From: AP-15 sp963788085
GTDB taxonomy: Bacteria; Pseudomonadota; Alphaproteobacteria; ATCC43930; CGMCC-115725
Length of the DNA: 64,000 nucleotides
Reading direction: 5' to 3'
Assembly (NCBI GenBank): GCA_963788085.1
Contig: CAWBFS010000016.1
Location: 32,556-96,555, forward strand
Below, in pieces: positions 56,680 through 64,000 of this stretch (positions within the stretch are counted from its first letter, which is position 1; each line of letters opens with the position of its first letter). The translations under genes were made by a program, and so were the position numbers. The notes under the pieces were generated by a model. That model was not told the origin of the DNA and did not search any database. It saw nothing but the letters and a program-made list of their open reading frames with translations.

Positions 56680-56880
56680 CCGGATGTTCGCCGACATATT
56701 GCGGGCGATCAGCTCAGGCATCTACAAGGGGTCGGTGAGGTTGCCGGCTTTCAATTGCTGCCGCGCCCGCTGGGTCGTCGAACGAACTCTGGCTTGGCTC
56801 AATCGAAACCGCCGCCTGGCAAAGGACTTCGAGGCCTCAATCGCGAGCGCCAAAGCGTGGGTTACGTCGCCTTGGTACAG
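56680..56880 (+). pseudogene. Fragment of an IS5-family transposase (C-terminal part)
   Basis: RWVVERTLAWLNRNRRLAKDFEASIASAKAWV in the plus frame is the glutamate-containing C-terminal block of an IS5 transposase and closely matches the copy at 57386-57789. The rest is missing. A separate, oppositely oriented relic. Confidence 0.75.
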
Positions 56881-57094
56881 CTCCTTATCGGAAGATTATC
56901 TTGATCAATACACAGCTCTACCTCATATATCAGAACCTTTCCGATTAAGATGTCAGACACTCAGATATGATGACGGCGCAGGGCTATCCATTCGTATGTT
57001 TGAAGCGGAATAAGGAACCTCTAGTCCAACCCATGCTTTTCCGGTTGACACCCAAGAGCACCAGATTTGGTGACGATCTCGTCGGTACCCTAGC

Positions 57095-57345
57095 TCACTG
57101 GATGCTCGCCAGGCTTTCGCCGTTGCATTTTGGATGTTGCCATGAACCGGTGTACAGCCCGTCATACGTCGGAGCCAGCGCCTGCCCGCTGATCCCCAGC
57201 AATGACCGGAACGCATTGAACGGGTAAAAACGGCGATTGAACCGGAACGTGAACTCGTTGAGATAGGCTTGAAGGTGCTGCGGGCTAACGCCGTGATAAC
57301 AACCTCGGAGCCAGCTTTTCAGAGCCTGACTAAGAATCGTAATAG
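57095..57345 (-). pseudogene. Fragment of an IS1595-family (ISXO2-like) transposase
   Basis: Minus strand reads GCYHGVSPQHLQAYLNEFTF, RFNRRFYPFNAFRSLLGISG and ends NGESLASIQ with a stop at 57095-57097. The block NEFTFRFNRR is typical of the C-terminal end of ISXO2-like transposases. The N-terminal catalytic part is absent, so it is a relic. Confidence 0.75.
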
Positions 57346-57385
57346 TTGTAGATTATGTATTTATCTATCTATTGGTGGTATCTGC

Positions 57386-60086
57386 CTATTGGTGGTATCC
57401 GCACCGTGCCAGACGGCGCGCTAAGAGCTGGACCGATGCCAGATACAGCCATGCCTCGGCGCTGCCGATGGTCGCCTCGAAGTCTTTTGCCAGCCGCCGG
57501 TTGCGGCCAAGCCAGGCGAAGGTTCGCTCGACGACCCAGCGCCGGGGAAGCAGGCAAAAGCCTCTGGCCTCATCCGGTCGCTTGACGACGGCAAGCGTCC
57601 ACTGCCCCATCCCGGCGAGGGTCGTCTCCAGCTTTTCGCCAGCATAACCGCCATCGGCGAAGACGTGGCGCAGCCAGGGGAAGAGATAGCGGATCGAAGC
57701 CAGCACGCCGACCGCGCCGTCCCGATCCTGGATGTCGGCGCCGTGCACCTGGGCGCCGACCAGGAGCCCGGTGGTGTCGGTGATGATGTGGCGAGTTGCG
57801 CAAGGGAATCTCACCCCCACGCGCTCCCAGATCCGTACGTGAGCCTCTCGGCTCATACGGCTCCCGATGTTCGTCCGTCGACATACAGTAGGCGCCAATG
57901 GGCAAACAGGGCCGGGTTGGCGCGGACGACCCGAGCGAACCACACCCTTGCCCCCTCGGTCCGGGACCGGAGCCGCTTGTACTTGTTGCGGCCCCAGCGG
58001 ACCAGGTAGGCGTCTATCCGCCGCAGGGTGCGGCAGAGAGCCGACCCATAGAAGTGGCTGTAGTAGTTGATCCAGCCCTGGATGTGCGGATTGAACATCC
58101 TTGCCAGATCCTCCAGGGCCTTGTCGCTTCGTCTGTGGAGTGCCCACCGACGAACCGTCTGCCGTATTGCCTTCAGCGCCTTTGGACTAGCCGCGGGCAG
58201 GAAAGAGACACCGAGCTTACCCCCGCGCCAGACAGCCGTCCTCGGACGAAACTCGTATCCGAGAAAGTCGAACGTCTGGACCGGATAATCTCCCTTACGG
58301 TTAGCATCCCTGCAGTAGACGAGCTTCGTCTTTTGCGGATGCAGAACCAGCCTGCAGGCCCCGAAACGGCCCTCCAGGGCGCTCCACAATGCCCGAGCTT
58401 GCTCGGCACTTCGACAATGGCAGATGAGGTCGTCCGCATATCGTTCGAATGGGATGCCGGGAAAGTTCCTCACCATCCACATGTCGAAGGCGTAGTGCAG
58501 GAACAGATTCGCGAGGCAAGGGCTTACCACCCCACCCTGCGGAGTTCCCGCCGTACGCGGTACGATGCCGCCATCCTCCATCTGTACCGGAGCCTTCAGC
58601 CAGCGCTCGATGTAGAGGCGCACCCAAGGGCAATCCGTATGTTTACGGACCGCTCTCAGGAGCAGTTCCCAATCGATGCTGTCGAAGTAGCTCCGCACGT
58701 CGACGTCTAGCACCCAGTCGTACCGCCAGCAGCGCTGGCGGGTCTCCCGGACTGCATCAATCGCCGACCGGCCCGGCCGGTAGCCATAGGAGTCCACATG
58801 GAAGATCGCTTCCAGGATGGGCTCCAGGTAGCGCTTGACGACTTCCTGGGCGATTTTATCCGCGACCGTCGGAATCCCCAACGGTCGGGTTTCCGTCTTG
58901 CCGTCGCCCTTCGGGATGTCGACCCGTCGAACCGGTGGGGGCAAGTAGCTCCCCGAGGACATTCGGTTCCAGAGCTTGTAGAGGTTATCCGAGAGGTTTC
59001 CCTCGAAGTCTGCAATCGACTGTCCGTCTACTCCAGCCGCCCCCTGGTTAGCCTTCACCTTCTTGAAGGCCTCCCAGACTTCCTGCTTCGGAATATCGAA
59101 CGGCTTTGCCTTGTCCACAGAGCTCCTCCTGTTACCAGTTGACTCTGGGCCATGGCTGAACAACGCGGTCCCTTCGGTCCAGTCCCATTACAGAACCTTC
59201 ATCCCTACTACAGACCGCTCCGCCCCTGTGCCCCGCATCGGTACTCTGGTCCTTACGGATTTTGCCGCTTGGACGTCTCCCTTTGCATCGTGACGACAGG
59301 TTCTCACGTTCCATACAAGAGCCTGATCCGACTTCGCGCCGCCTAAATGCCGGATGCCGCCCGGGCAGCTTTCAGGTCTGCTCCCGTGCTTGTCCCGGGA
59401 GAAGCGTCCACCCCCGGTTTCGACATCAGTTAAGGCGTTTCGACACTTCATCGACGGTTCGCTTGCGCTCGCCTCTCCGGATCATACCTGCCGAAATCTC
59501 GTTCCGGCTTTTCTGCAACGCTCACCACGGTCGCTCTTGACGGCCGCAGCTTGCAGCGGCTTGAGGCCTGCACCTGACTGCCGACCTCGAGGGGCCCACC
59601 CTCATCTCTCGCATAGCACCACATCTCCTTACCCTGGCGATGTGTTCGTGACACACGGCGCTTGCGTCCGTTGACCTTCTTGCCGGCGTCGTACCCGCGC
59701 GGCCCGCCGCTCTCAGTAGTCTTGACCGACTGGCTGTCGATCACCCCGCCCGAAGGGCTCGCTTCTCGGCCCGCCTGTTCGCGGGCCTGCTGGAGCAGGA
59801 CGAAATTGATCCGTTCCCACAGCCCATCGGTTTGCCACGCATAGAAGTAGCGCTGCACCGTCGAGCGGTTGGGGAAATCGTGCGGCAACAGACGCCACGG
59901 GCAGGCCATTCTCAAGATGTAAAGCAGGCCCTCGACAACTCCCCGCAGATCCACTTTGCGGGGCCGCCCCAGCCGCTTTACTGCCGGCATAAACGGCTCG
60001 ACCATTGCCCATTCGGCGTCCGTCATGTCGCTTGCGTAACGCAAACCTTCCCGCCGATACTGTTCGCGAGTGATTTCAGTCCACAT
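57386..60086 (-). CDS. IS5-family DDE transposase, split (exons 59657-60086 and 57386-57789)
   Basis: Exon 1 starts MWTEITREQYRREGLRYASD (ATG at 60086) and runs to GKKVNGRKR; it holds the first Asp in GGVIDSQSVKTTESGGPRG. Exon 2 continues HIITDTTGLLVGAQVHGADIQDRDG, with the second Asp in HVFADGGYAGEK and the Glu in RWVVERTFAWLGRNRRLAKDFE. The exons are 430 and 404 bases, 834 in total, exactly 278 codons with the stop, and the family sequence runs unbroken across the join. So splicing of the intron would restore a full-length transposase. Confidence 0.85.
57830..57863 (-). ncRNA. Group II intron domain V
   Basis: 34 bases on the minus strand, GAGCCGTATGAG...CTCACGTACGGATC: a hairpin with the characteristic GAGCCGTATGAG strand including the catalytic AGC triad and its CTCACGTACGG partner. 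This is the most conserved element of group II introns. The stop codon of the maturase ORF (57853-57855) lies inside it. Confidence 0.88.
57853..59118 (-). CDS. ltrA: Group II intron reverse transcriptase/maturase
   Basis: 421 residues from GTG 59118, preceded by AGGAGG. It opens VDKAKPFDIPKQEVWEAFKKVKANQGAAGVDG. RT motifs: RPLGIPTVADKIAQEVVKRYLEPI, DVDVRSYFDSIDW, GTPQGGVVSPCLANLFLHY and RYADDLICHC (catalytic YADD). FDFLGYEFRPR follows. The maturase X domain is FNPHIQGWINYYSHFYGSAL. No HNH endonuclease domain, so mobility would be endonuclease-independent. Intact. Confidence 0.93.
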   Translation of the reverse strand: MDKAKPFDIPKQEVWEAFKKVKANQGAAGVDGQSIADFEGNLSDNLYKLWNRMSSGSYLPPPVRRVDIPKGDGKTETRPLGIPTVADKIAQEVVKRYLEPILEAIFHVDSYGYRPGRSAIDAVRETRQRCWRYDWVLDVDVRSYFDSIDWELLLRAVRKHTDCPWVRLYIERWLKAPVQMEDGGIVPRTAGTPQGGVVSPCLANLFLHYAFDMWMVRNFPGIPFERYADDLICHCRSAEQARALWSALEGRFGACRLVLHPQKTKLVYCRDANRKGDYPVQTFDFLGYEFRPRTAVWRGGKLGVSFLPAASPKALKAIRQTVRRWALHRRSDKALEDLARMFNPHIQGWINYYSHFYGSALCRTLRRIDAYLVRWGRNKYKRLRSRTEGARVWFARVVRANPALFAHWRLLYVDGRTSGAV

Positions 60087-60269
60087 CTTGTGTTTCCCCG
60101 TGCATCTTGACACAGCTCGGGTATCACAACACACTGAAATCACTCAATTCATTTCGAGCCAGCCTCTAAGTCAATCGGTGCCCGTGCTCGGCGCCCAGCG
60201 GTCGCCTCTTGAAGGGTCAAGCCGCCCCGGTGCACGGTCCATTCGCTCCCAACCCAGCAGGAATCAAGA

Positions 60270-60965
60270 ATGCCGGTACGCCATCGAGAACGGCATCGCA
60301 CGGAGCATACAGGCTGGTTGCGCGCGGCGGTATTGGGTGCGAACGATGGCATCCTTTCGACGGCGAGTCTGGTGCTGGGCGTCGCGGCAGCGAATGGGAC
60401 CCGCGGCAACGTGTTAGTCGCAGGTGTCGCCGGCCTGGTCGCTGGGGCTTTGTCGATGGCTGCGGGTGAGTACGTGTCTATGCACTCCCAGGCAGACACC
60501 GAACAGGCCGACCTCACGCGTGAGCGCGCGGAACTGCGAGCAGACGACAAGGTTGAGCGTAAGGAACTGATGGCAATTTACGTTGGTCGCGGCCTCGATC
60601 CCGGGCTCGCAGAACAGGTTGCCGACCAACTCATGGCCCATGACGCCATAGGCGCGCATGCTCGCGACGAACTCGGCATGTCCGAGACACTTAGAGCCCG
60701 TCCAATTCAGGCTGCGCTCGCGTCGGCCAGCAGCTTCGCTGTTGGAGCCGCCATGCCTCTCTTCATTACCGCCTTAGCCCCGGAAGCAAGTCTGATTATC
60801 TTCGTGTCTGGTGCTTCGCTGCTCTTCCTCGCGCTTTTGGGTGCGTTGGCCGCACTCGCGGGCGGCGCAAGTATTCTGCCGAGCATAATACGCGTGACGT
60901 TCTGGGGTGCGCTGGCCATGGGGATAACCGCGGGCGTCGGGGTATTGTTCGGAACCGTCGTATAA
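60270..60965 (+). CDS. VIT/CCC1-family divalent metal transporter
   Basis: 231 residues. AAVLGANDGILSTASLVLGVAAA is the first signature helix, then VAGLVAGALSMAAGEYVSMHSQADTE. A charged helical metal-binding domain follows (RAELRADDKVERKELMAIYVGRGLDPGLAEQVADQLM). Then three C-terminal membrane helices. The family moves Fe2+ or Mn2+ out of the cytoplasm. Next to an MgtA-type pump, 37 bases upstream, possibly one transcript. Confidence 0.9.
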   Translation: MPVRHRERHRTEHTGWLRAAVLGANDGILSTASLVLGVAAANGTRGNVLVAGVAGLVAGALSMAAGEYVSMHSQADTEQADLTRERAELRADDKVERKELMAIYVGRGLDPGLAEQVADQLMAHDAIGAHARDELGMSETLRARPIQAALASASSFAVGAAMPLFITALAPEASLIIFVSGASLLFLALLGALAALAGGASILPSIIRVTFWGALAMGITAGVGVLFGTVV

Positions 60966-61002
60966 GCGCGAGTAAACGACGCCGGCGCCAGAGGGATTAC
61001 TG

Positions 61003-63602
61003 ATGACATCGGATAGCGGGCCCGAGCGGAAATTCTGGCAGATCGCGCTCGTCGATCTGGAACGGCAGCTCGGCGCCGGCCGAAACGGCCTCAGCTCCGC
61101 CGAGGCCGTCGCACGCCGGCTCCGCTATGGCCCCAACACCTTGGAAGAGCGGCGGCGTCTGTCTCTGCCGCTCAAATTCCTCAGTCGGTTCCGCAACCCG
61201 CTCGTGATCATTCTGCTCGCAGCTGCGGTGATTTCGGCGCTCACCGGCGATCTCACCAGCTGCATCATCATTTCAACGATCGTGCTGATGAGTGCGGTGC
61301 TCGATACCGTGCAGGAATTTCGCGCCGAGCAGGCCGCCGAGTCGCTCAAGGTTTCGGTGGCGCTCAAGGAGCAGGTCTTGCGCGACGGGAAGGAGGTTAC
61401 GGTATTAGGTCAGGACCTCGTCCCCGGCGATGTCGTGCTGCTCGCCGCCGGGGATCTGATCCCCGCGGATGGGCGTCTCCTCGAGGCCAGGGATTTTTTT
61501 GTTAACGAGGCATTACTGACGGGCGAGTCATACCCGGCGGAGAAACACGCGCGCGACGAAGGCGTCGACAGTCCCGAAGTCGCCAGCGCCACGAACGCCG
61601 CCTTCATGGGCAGCTCGGTGATGAACGGCTCGGCCCGGCTGATGGTCTGCGGCATCGGCCTCGGAACCCAGCTCGGCCAGATCAGCAGCAGCTTGCGGCG
61701 GGCGCCGCCGCCCTCCGCCTTGGATCAGGGCACCCACAGATTCGGCATGCTGATCGTGCGCTTTACCGGGACCCTCGTGCTGTTTGTGTTGCTGATCAAT
61801 TTGCTGTTCCACCGGCCCTGGCTGGAGAGCTTTCTGTTCGCCGTGGCGCTCGCTGTCGGGCTCACGCCCGAACTGCTGCCGATGATCGTTTCAGTGACGC
61901 TCGCGCGCGGCGCCATCCGCATGGCAAAGGTGCAAGTGATCGTGAAACGGCTCGGCGCGATCCATGACCTGGGCAGCATGGACGTGCTGTGCACGGACAA
62001 GACCGGGACGCTCACCGAAGCCAAGATCAGCCTCGTACGGCAGGTTGCGCTCTCGGGCGCCGACAGCGAGCACGTGCTCGACCTGGCTTGGCTCAATAGC
62101 CATTTCCAGGCCGGATTGAGGAACCCGCTCGATACCGCGATTGTCGAGTCCGGCCCGCCGCGCGGCGCTGGCTGGGCGAAGATCGATGAGGTGCCGTTCG
62201 ATTTTCAACGACGCCGCGTTTCCGTCCTCGTCGAGCACGAGGGCCGCCGCCTTCTCGTCACCAAGGGCGCTCCCGAAGATGTCATCAAGCTCGCCACCCG
62301 GTACGAAGAGCCCGGCAAACCCGAGCTTCTGCCGCTCGACGAGGCGGCGCGGGTACGCGCTGCGAAAGTCTTCGAGGAGCTCAGCGCCGAGGGATTTCGC
62401 GCACTCGGCGTCGCCTGGCGCGAGCTCGAGCCCGACCGTACGGGGGCAACGGTGGCCGACGAACGAGATTTGGTTTTTGCCGGCTTCGTCGTCTTCTCCG
62501 ATCCGCCAAAAGCGAGCGCAGGGGCGGCCATCGCCGCGCTTGGGGCCAAGGGTGTCGGCGTCAAGATCCTCAGCGGCGACAACGAGCGCGTGACACAGCA
62601 TGTCTGCGCCGAACTCGGCATTCCGATCACCGGGGTGCTGACCGGCACCGAGATCGAAGCGCTCAGCGACGAAGCGCTCGCCGCGCGGCTGGAGGAGACG
62701 AACCTGTTTTGCCGGGTCACGCCCGTTCAAAAGAACCGCATCATTCTTGGGATGAGGCACCGCGGTCACGTCGTCGGTTATCTCGGCGACGGGATCAACG
62801 ACGCGCCGTCGCTGCACACTGCGGATGTCGGCATTTCCGTCGACAGCGCGGTCGATGTCGCCAAGGACGCGGCCGACATCATTTTGCTGCGGCAGGATCT
62901 CGGCGTTCTGGAGCGCGGCGTCACCGAGGGGCGCCGCGCCTTCGGCAACATCATGAAATTCATCATGATGGCGATGAGCTCGAATTTCGGGAACATGTTC
63001 TCGATGGCCGGGGCGACGCTGATCCTGCCGTTCCTGCCGATGCTGCCGGTGCAGATATTGCTCAACAACCTGCTCTATGCCGTCTCGGAGATGCCGATCC
63101 CGCTGGACGAGGTCGACAGCGAGATCACGGAAAAGCCCGAGCATTGGGACATGCGATTCATCCGCAACTTCATGCTGGTGATGGGACCGGTGAGCTCTGT
63201 CTTTGACTTTCTGACCTTCGGCCTGTTGCTGCTGGTGTTTCATGCGGGCGAGGCGCTGTTCCAGACCGGCTGGTTCATCGAGTTGCTCGCCACCCAGGTG
63301 CTGGTCATCTTCGTGCTGCGCACGCGGCGCAATCCGCTGCGAGCCGCCCGCATCCCCTCCTCATCACCACCTCGGTGGCGGTGGTCGTGCTTGCAGTGGT
63401 GCTACCGTTCACGCCGCTGGGAGCGTGGTTCGGCTTCGTGCCGCCCTCTGCCGCCTTCCTCTTTGCGATTGCGGGGCTGACTGTGAGCTACCTGCTGCTC
63501 GCCCAGGGCGCGAAATGGGCGTTTTACCGCCTGTGGCAGCCTGCCGGCATCGCACCCGCGCCCTTGATGCGAGCGCATCTGCCGTTGATTGAAAGATCGT
63601 GA
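61003..63602 (+). CDS. mgtA: P-type ATPase, MgtA/MgtB-like magnesium importer (frameshift near 63342)
   Basis: About 866 residues. N-terminal cation-ATPase domain (GLSSAEAVARRLRYGPNTLEERR), actuator loop with LLTGESYPAEKH, phosphorylation motif MDVLCTDKTGTLTEAKI, nucleotide domain with VTKGAPEDVIKLA, hinge VGYLGDGINDAPSLHTADVGISVDSAVDVAKDAADIIL. The C-terminal helices break near 63342; the next frame gives RPHPLLITTSVAVVVLAVVLPF and PLGAWFGFVPP, ending at 63602. This is the MgtA type (P3B). Probably imports Mg2+. One indel only. Confidence 0.88.
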
Positions 63603-63615
63603 CCCGCGCGCGATC

Positions 63616-63770
63616 ATGATCGATAAGCTGCTCTACTACGCCGTCACCTTGGCCGAGGCGTCCTGTCCGTTTTCGGCTCGCGCGGGATCTACGAGGAGCG
63701 GCCCTATGCGTTGCGCGAGACCCGAGGGGATCGCCGATGGCGGCCGAACGGGGCGCGTCTGATTTTAAAT
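63616..63770 (+). pseudogene. Possible SOUL-family haem-binding protein fragment
   Basis: MIDKLLYYAVTLAE then, in a shifted frame, VLSVFGSRGIYEERPYAL. This resembles the N-terminal part of SOUL-family proteins (a membrane-proximal start, then SVFG.R.GIEEP.Y). The homology stops after about 50 residues. It is truncated and frameshifted. Low confidence because it is short. Confidence 0.4.
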
Positions 63771-63819
63771 TCGCTGCAGAAAACAGCGAAAACAGCCAAG
63801 CGGGCCGCCTCGCCGCATC

Positions 63820-64000
63820 TCATCCGGCGAATTCCAGGATTTCCCGCAGTTGCGCGGGCCCGGCGATGGGCCGGGGGTTGCGCGGGACCCACGGTGTCTG
63901 CATCGCCCCCTCGGCGAGGCGCGCGAAGCTCTCCGGGCCGATCCGCACCGCCCCGAGGCTGCGCGGCATGCCGAGGCCAGCAATGAACGCGTCGAGCATA
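63820..64000 (-). CDS. Iron-containing alcohol dehydrogenase / maleylacetate reductase, C-terminal part
   Basis: The last 60 residues on the minus strand: AFIAGLGMPRSLGAVRIGPE, then SFARLAEGAMQTPWVPRNPRPIAGPAQLREILEFAG and a stop at 63820. NPRPI and the LGMPRSL motif are typical of the C-terminal helical domain of Fe-ADH/maleylacetate reductase enzymes. The N-terminal part with the metal site is outside the window. Confidence 0.82.
   Translation of the reverse strand, partial: MLDAFIAGLGMPRSLGAVRIGPESFARLAEGAMQTPWVPRNPRPIAGPAQLREILEFAG

Larger units (their letters stand above)
57790..59656 (-). mobile_element. Group II intron with reverse transcriptase/maturase
   Basis: 1867 bases. The 5' end at 59656 begins GTGTG, fitting the GUGYG rule; 538 bases of non-coding RNA domain precede the ORF. 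The 3' end lies about 40 bases after domain V. A four-base CGCC is shared at the two junctions, so the boundaries are certain only to about four bases. It is inserted in the sense orientation in a transposase, so host transcription produces spliceable RNA. Confidence 0.85.
57386..60086 (-). mobile_element. IS5-family element interrupted by a group II intron
   Basis: The transposase gene is in two parts: 59657-60086 and 57386-57789 (minus). The intervening 1867 bases are a group II intron. A directly repeated ATTGGTGGTATC occurs near 57371 and 57389, at the 3' edge. I could not define terminal inverted repeats by eye, so the true element is somewhat larger than these bounds. Confidence 0.8.

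Noticed and set aside
63761..63800. A repeat shared with 28236-28255 (TTCGCTGCA..A.ACAGC)
   Set aside because: The match is only about 20 bases with mismatches; too short to call a repeat family without a genome search.

Overview
The window is GC-rich DNA from an alphaproteobacterium. The markers are CckA (the cell-cycle hybrid kinase), a SciP/DUF1153 protein, an LdtR-like MarR regulator, an alphaproteobacterial RecA, a single-cysteine DksA, ThyX, and hflK-hflC-DUF2065-degP and ilvB-ilvN-ilvC blocks. I cannot name a genus; a soil or environmental member of Rhodospirillales or Rhizobiales fits the catabolic and transporter content.

Layout: 0-6 kb holds an SDR start, a methyltransferase, a HAD phosphatase, tRNA-Phe, a zinc alcohol dehydrogenase, then a haem-oxygenase-like enzyme and an MFS exporter. 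6-10 kb is a translationally coupled EAL phosphodiesterase and hybrid histidine kinase. 10-16 kb is a regulatory block (MarR, recA, cckA, dksA, sciP). 16-21 kb carries a heparinase II/III-like lyase, an unknown probable helical-toroid protein and thyX. 21-25 kb has a Spy-like protein and a hydrolase / HpaI aldolase / sulfite-oxidase-family operon. 25-27 kb is a DUF1801 gene split by a decayed IS3-family element. 27-31 kb has an ArsR/SRPBCC pair and a DUF917-hydantoinase pair with a very good promoter and operator upstream. 31-33 kb is gmd-fcl (GDP-fucose). 33.5-40 kb is a secreted class II aldolase converging on a five-gene oligopeptide-type ABC operon. 40-51 kb is core metabolism and quality control: mrp, hflK, hflC, DUF2065, degP, serB, miaA, ilvB, ilvN, ilvC. 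51-57 kb is an accessory island: a gmhA remnant, then a prophage-like recombination module (HNH, a 46-residue ORF, YqaJ exonuclease, ERF annealase, XRE repressor). 57-60 kb is a mobile-element pile-up in which a group II intron sits inside an IS5-family transposase. 60-64 kb has VIT-family and MgtA-type metal transporters, a SOUL-like fragment and the C-terminus of an iron-containing alcohol dehydrogenase.

At least fifteen otherwise well-conserved genes, including essential-looking ones (miaA, ilvN, hflC), are broken by single-base frameshifts, often in short G or C runs. I read most of these as sequencing or assembly indels, not decay, and annotate those genes across the frameshift. The DUF1801 gene, the IS remnants and the gmhA fragment look like true pseudogenes.

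I found no CRISPR array, no rRNA and no clear novel defence system. The most interesting items are the intron-in-transposon nest, the overlapping divergent start codons of serB and miaA, the prophage recombination cassette with its uncatalogued small ORF, the secreted aldolase beside a peptide ABC operon, the haem-oxygenase-like enzyme plus exporter, and the hydrolase-aldolase-sulfite oxidase operon.
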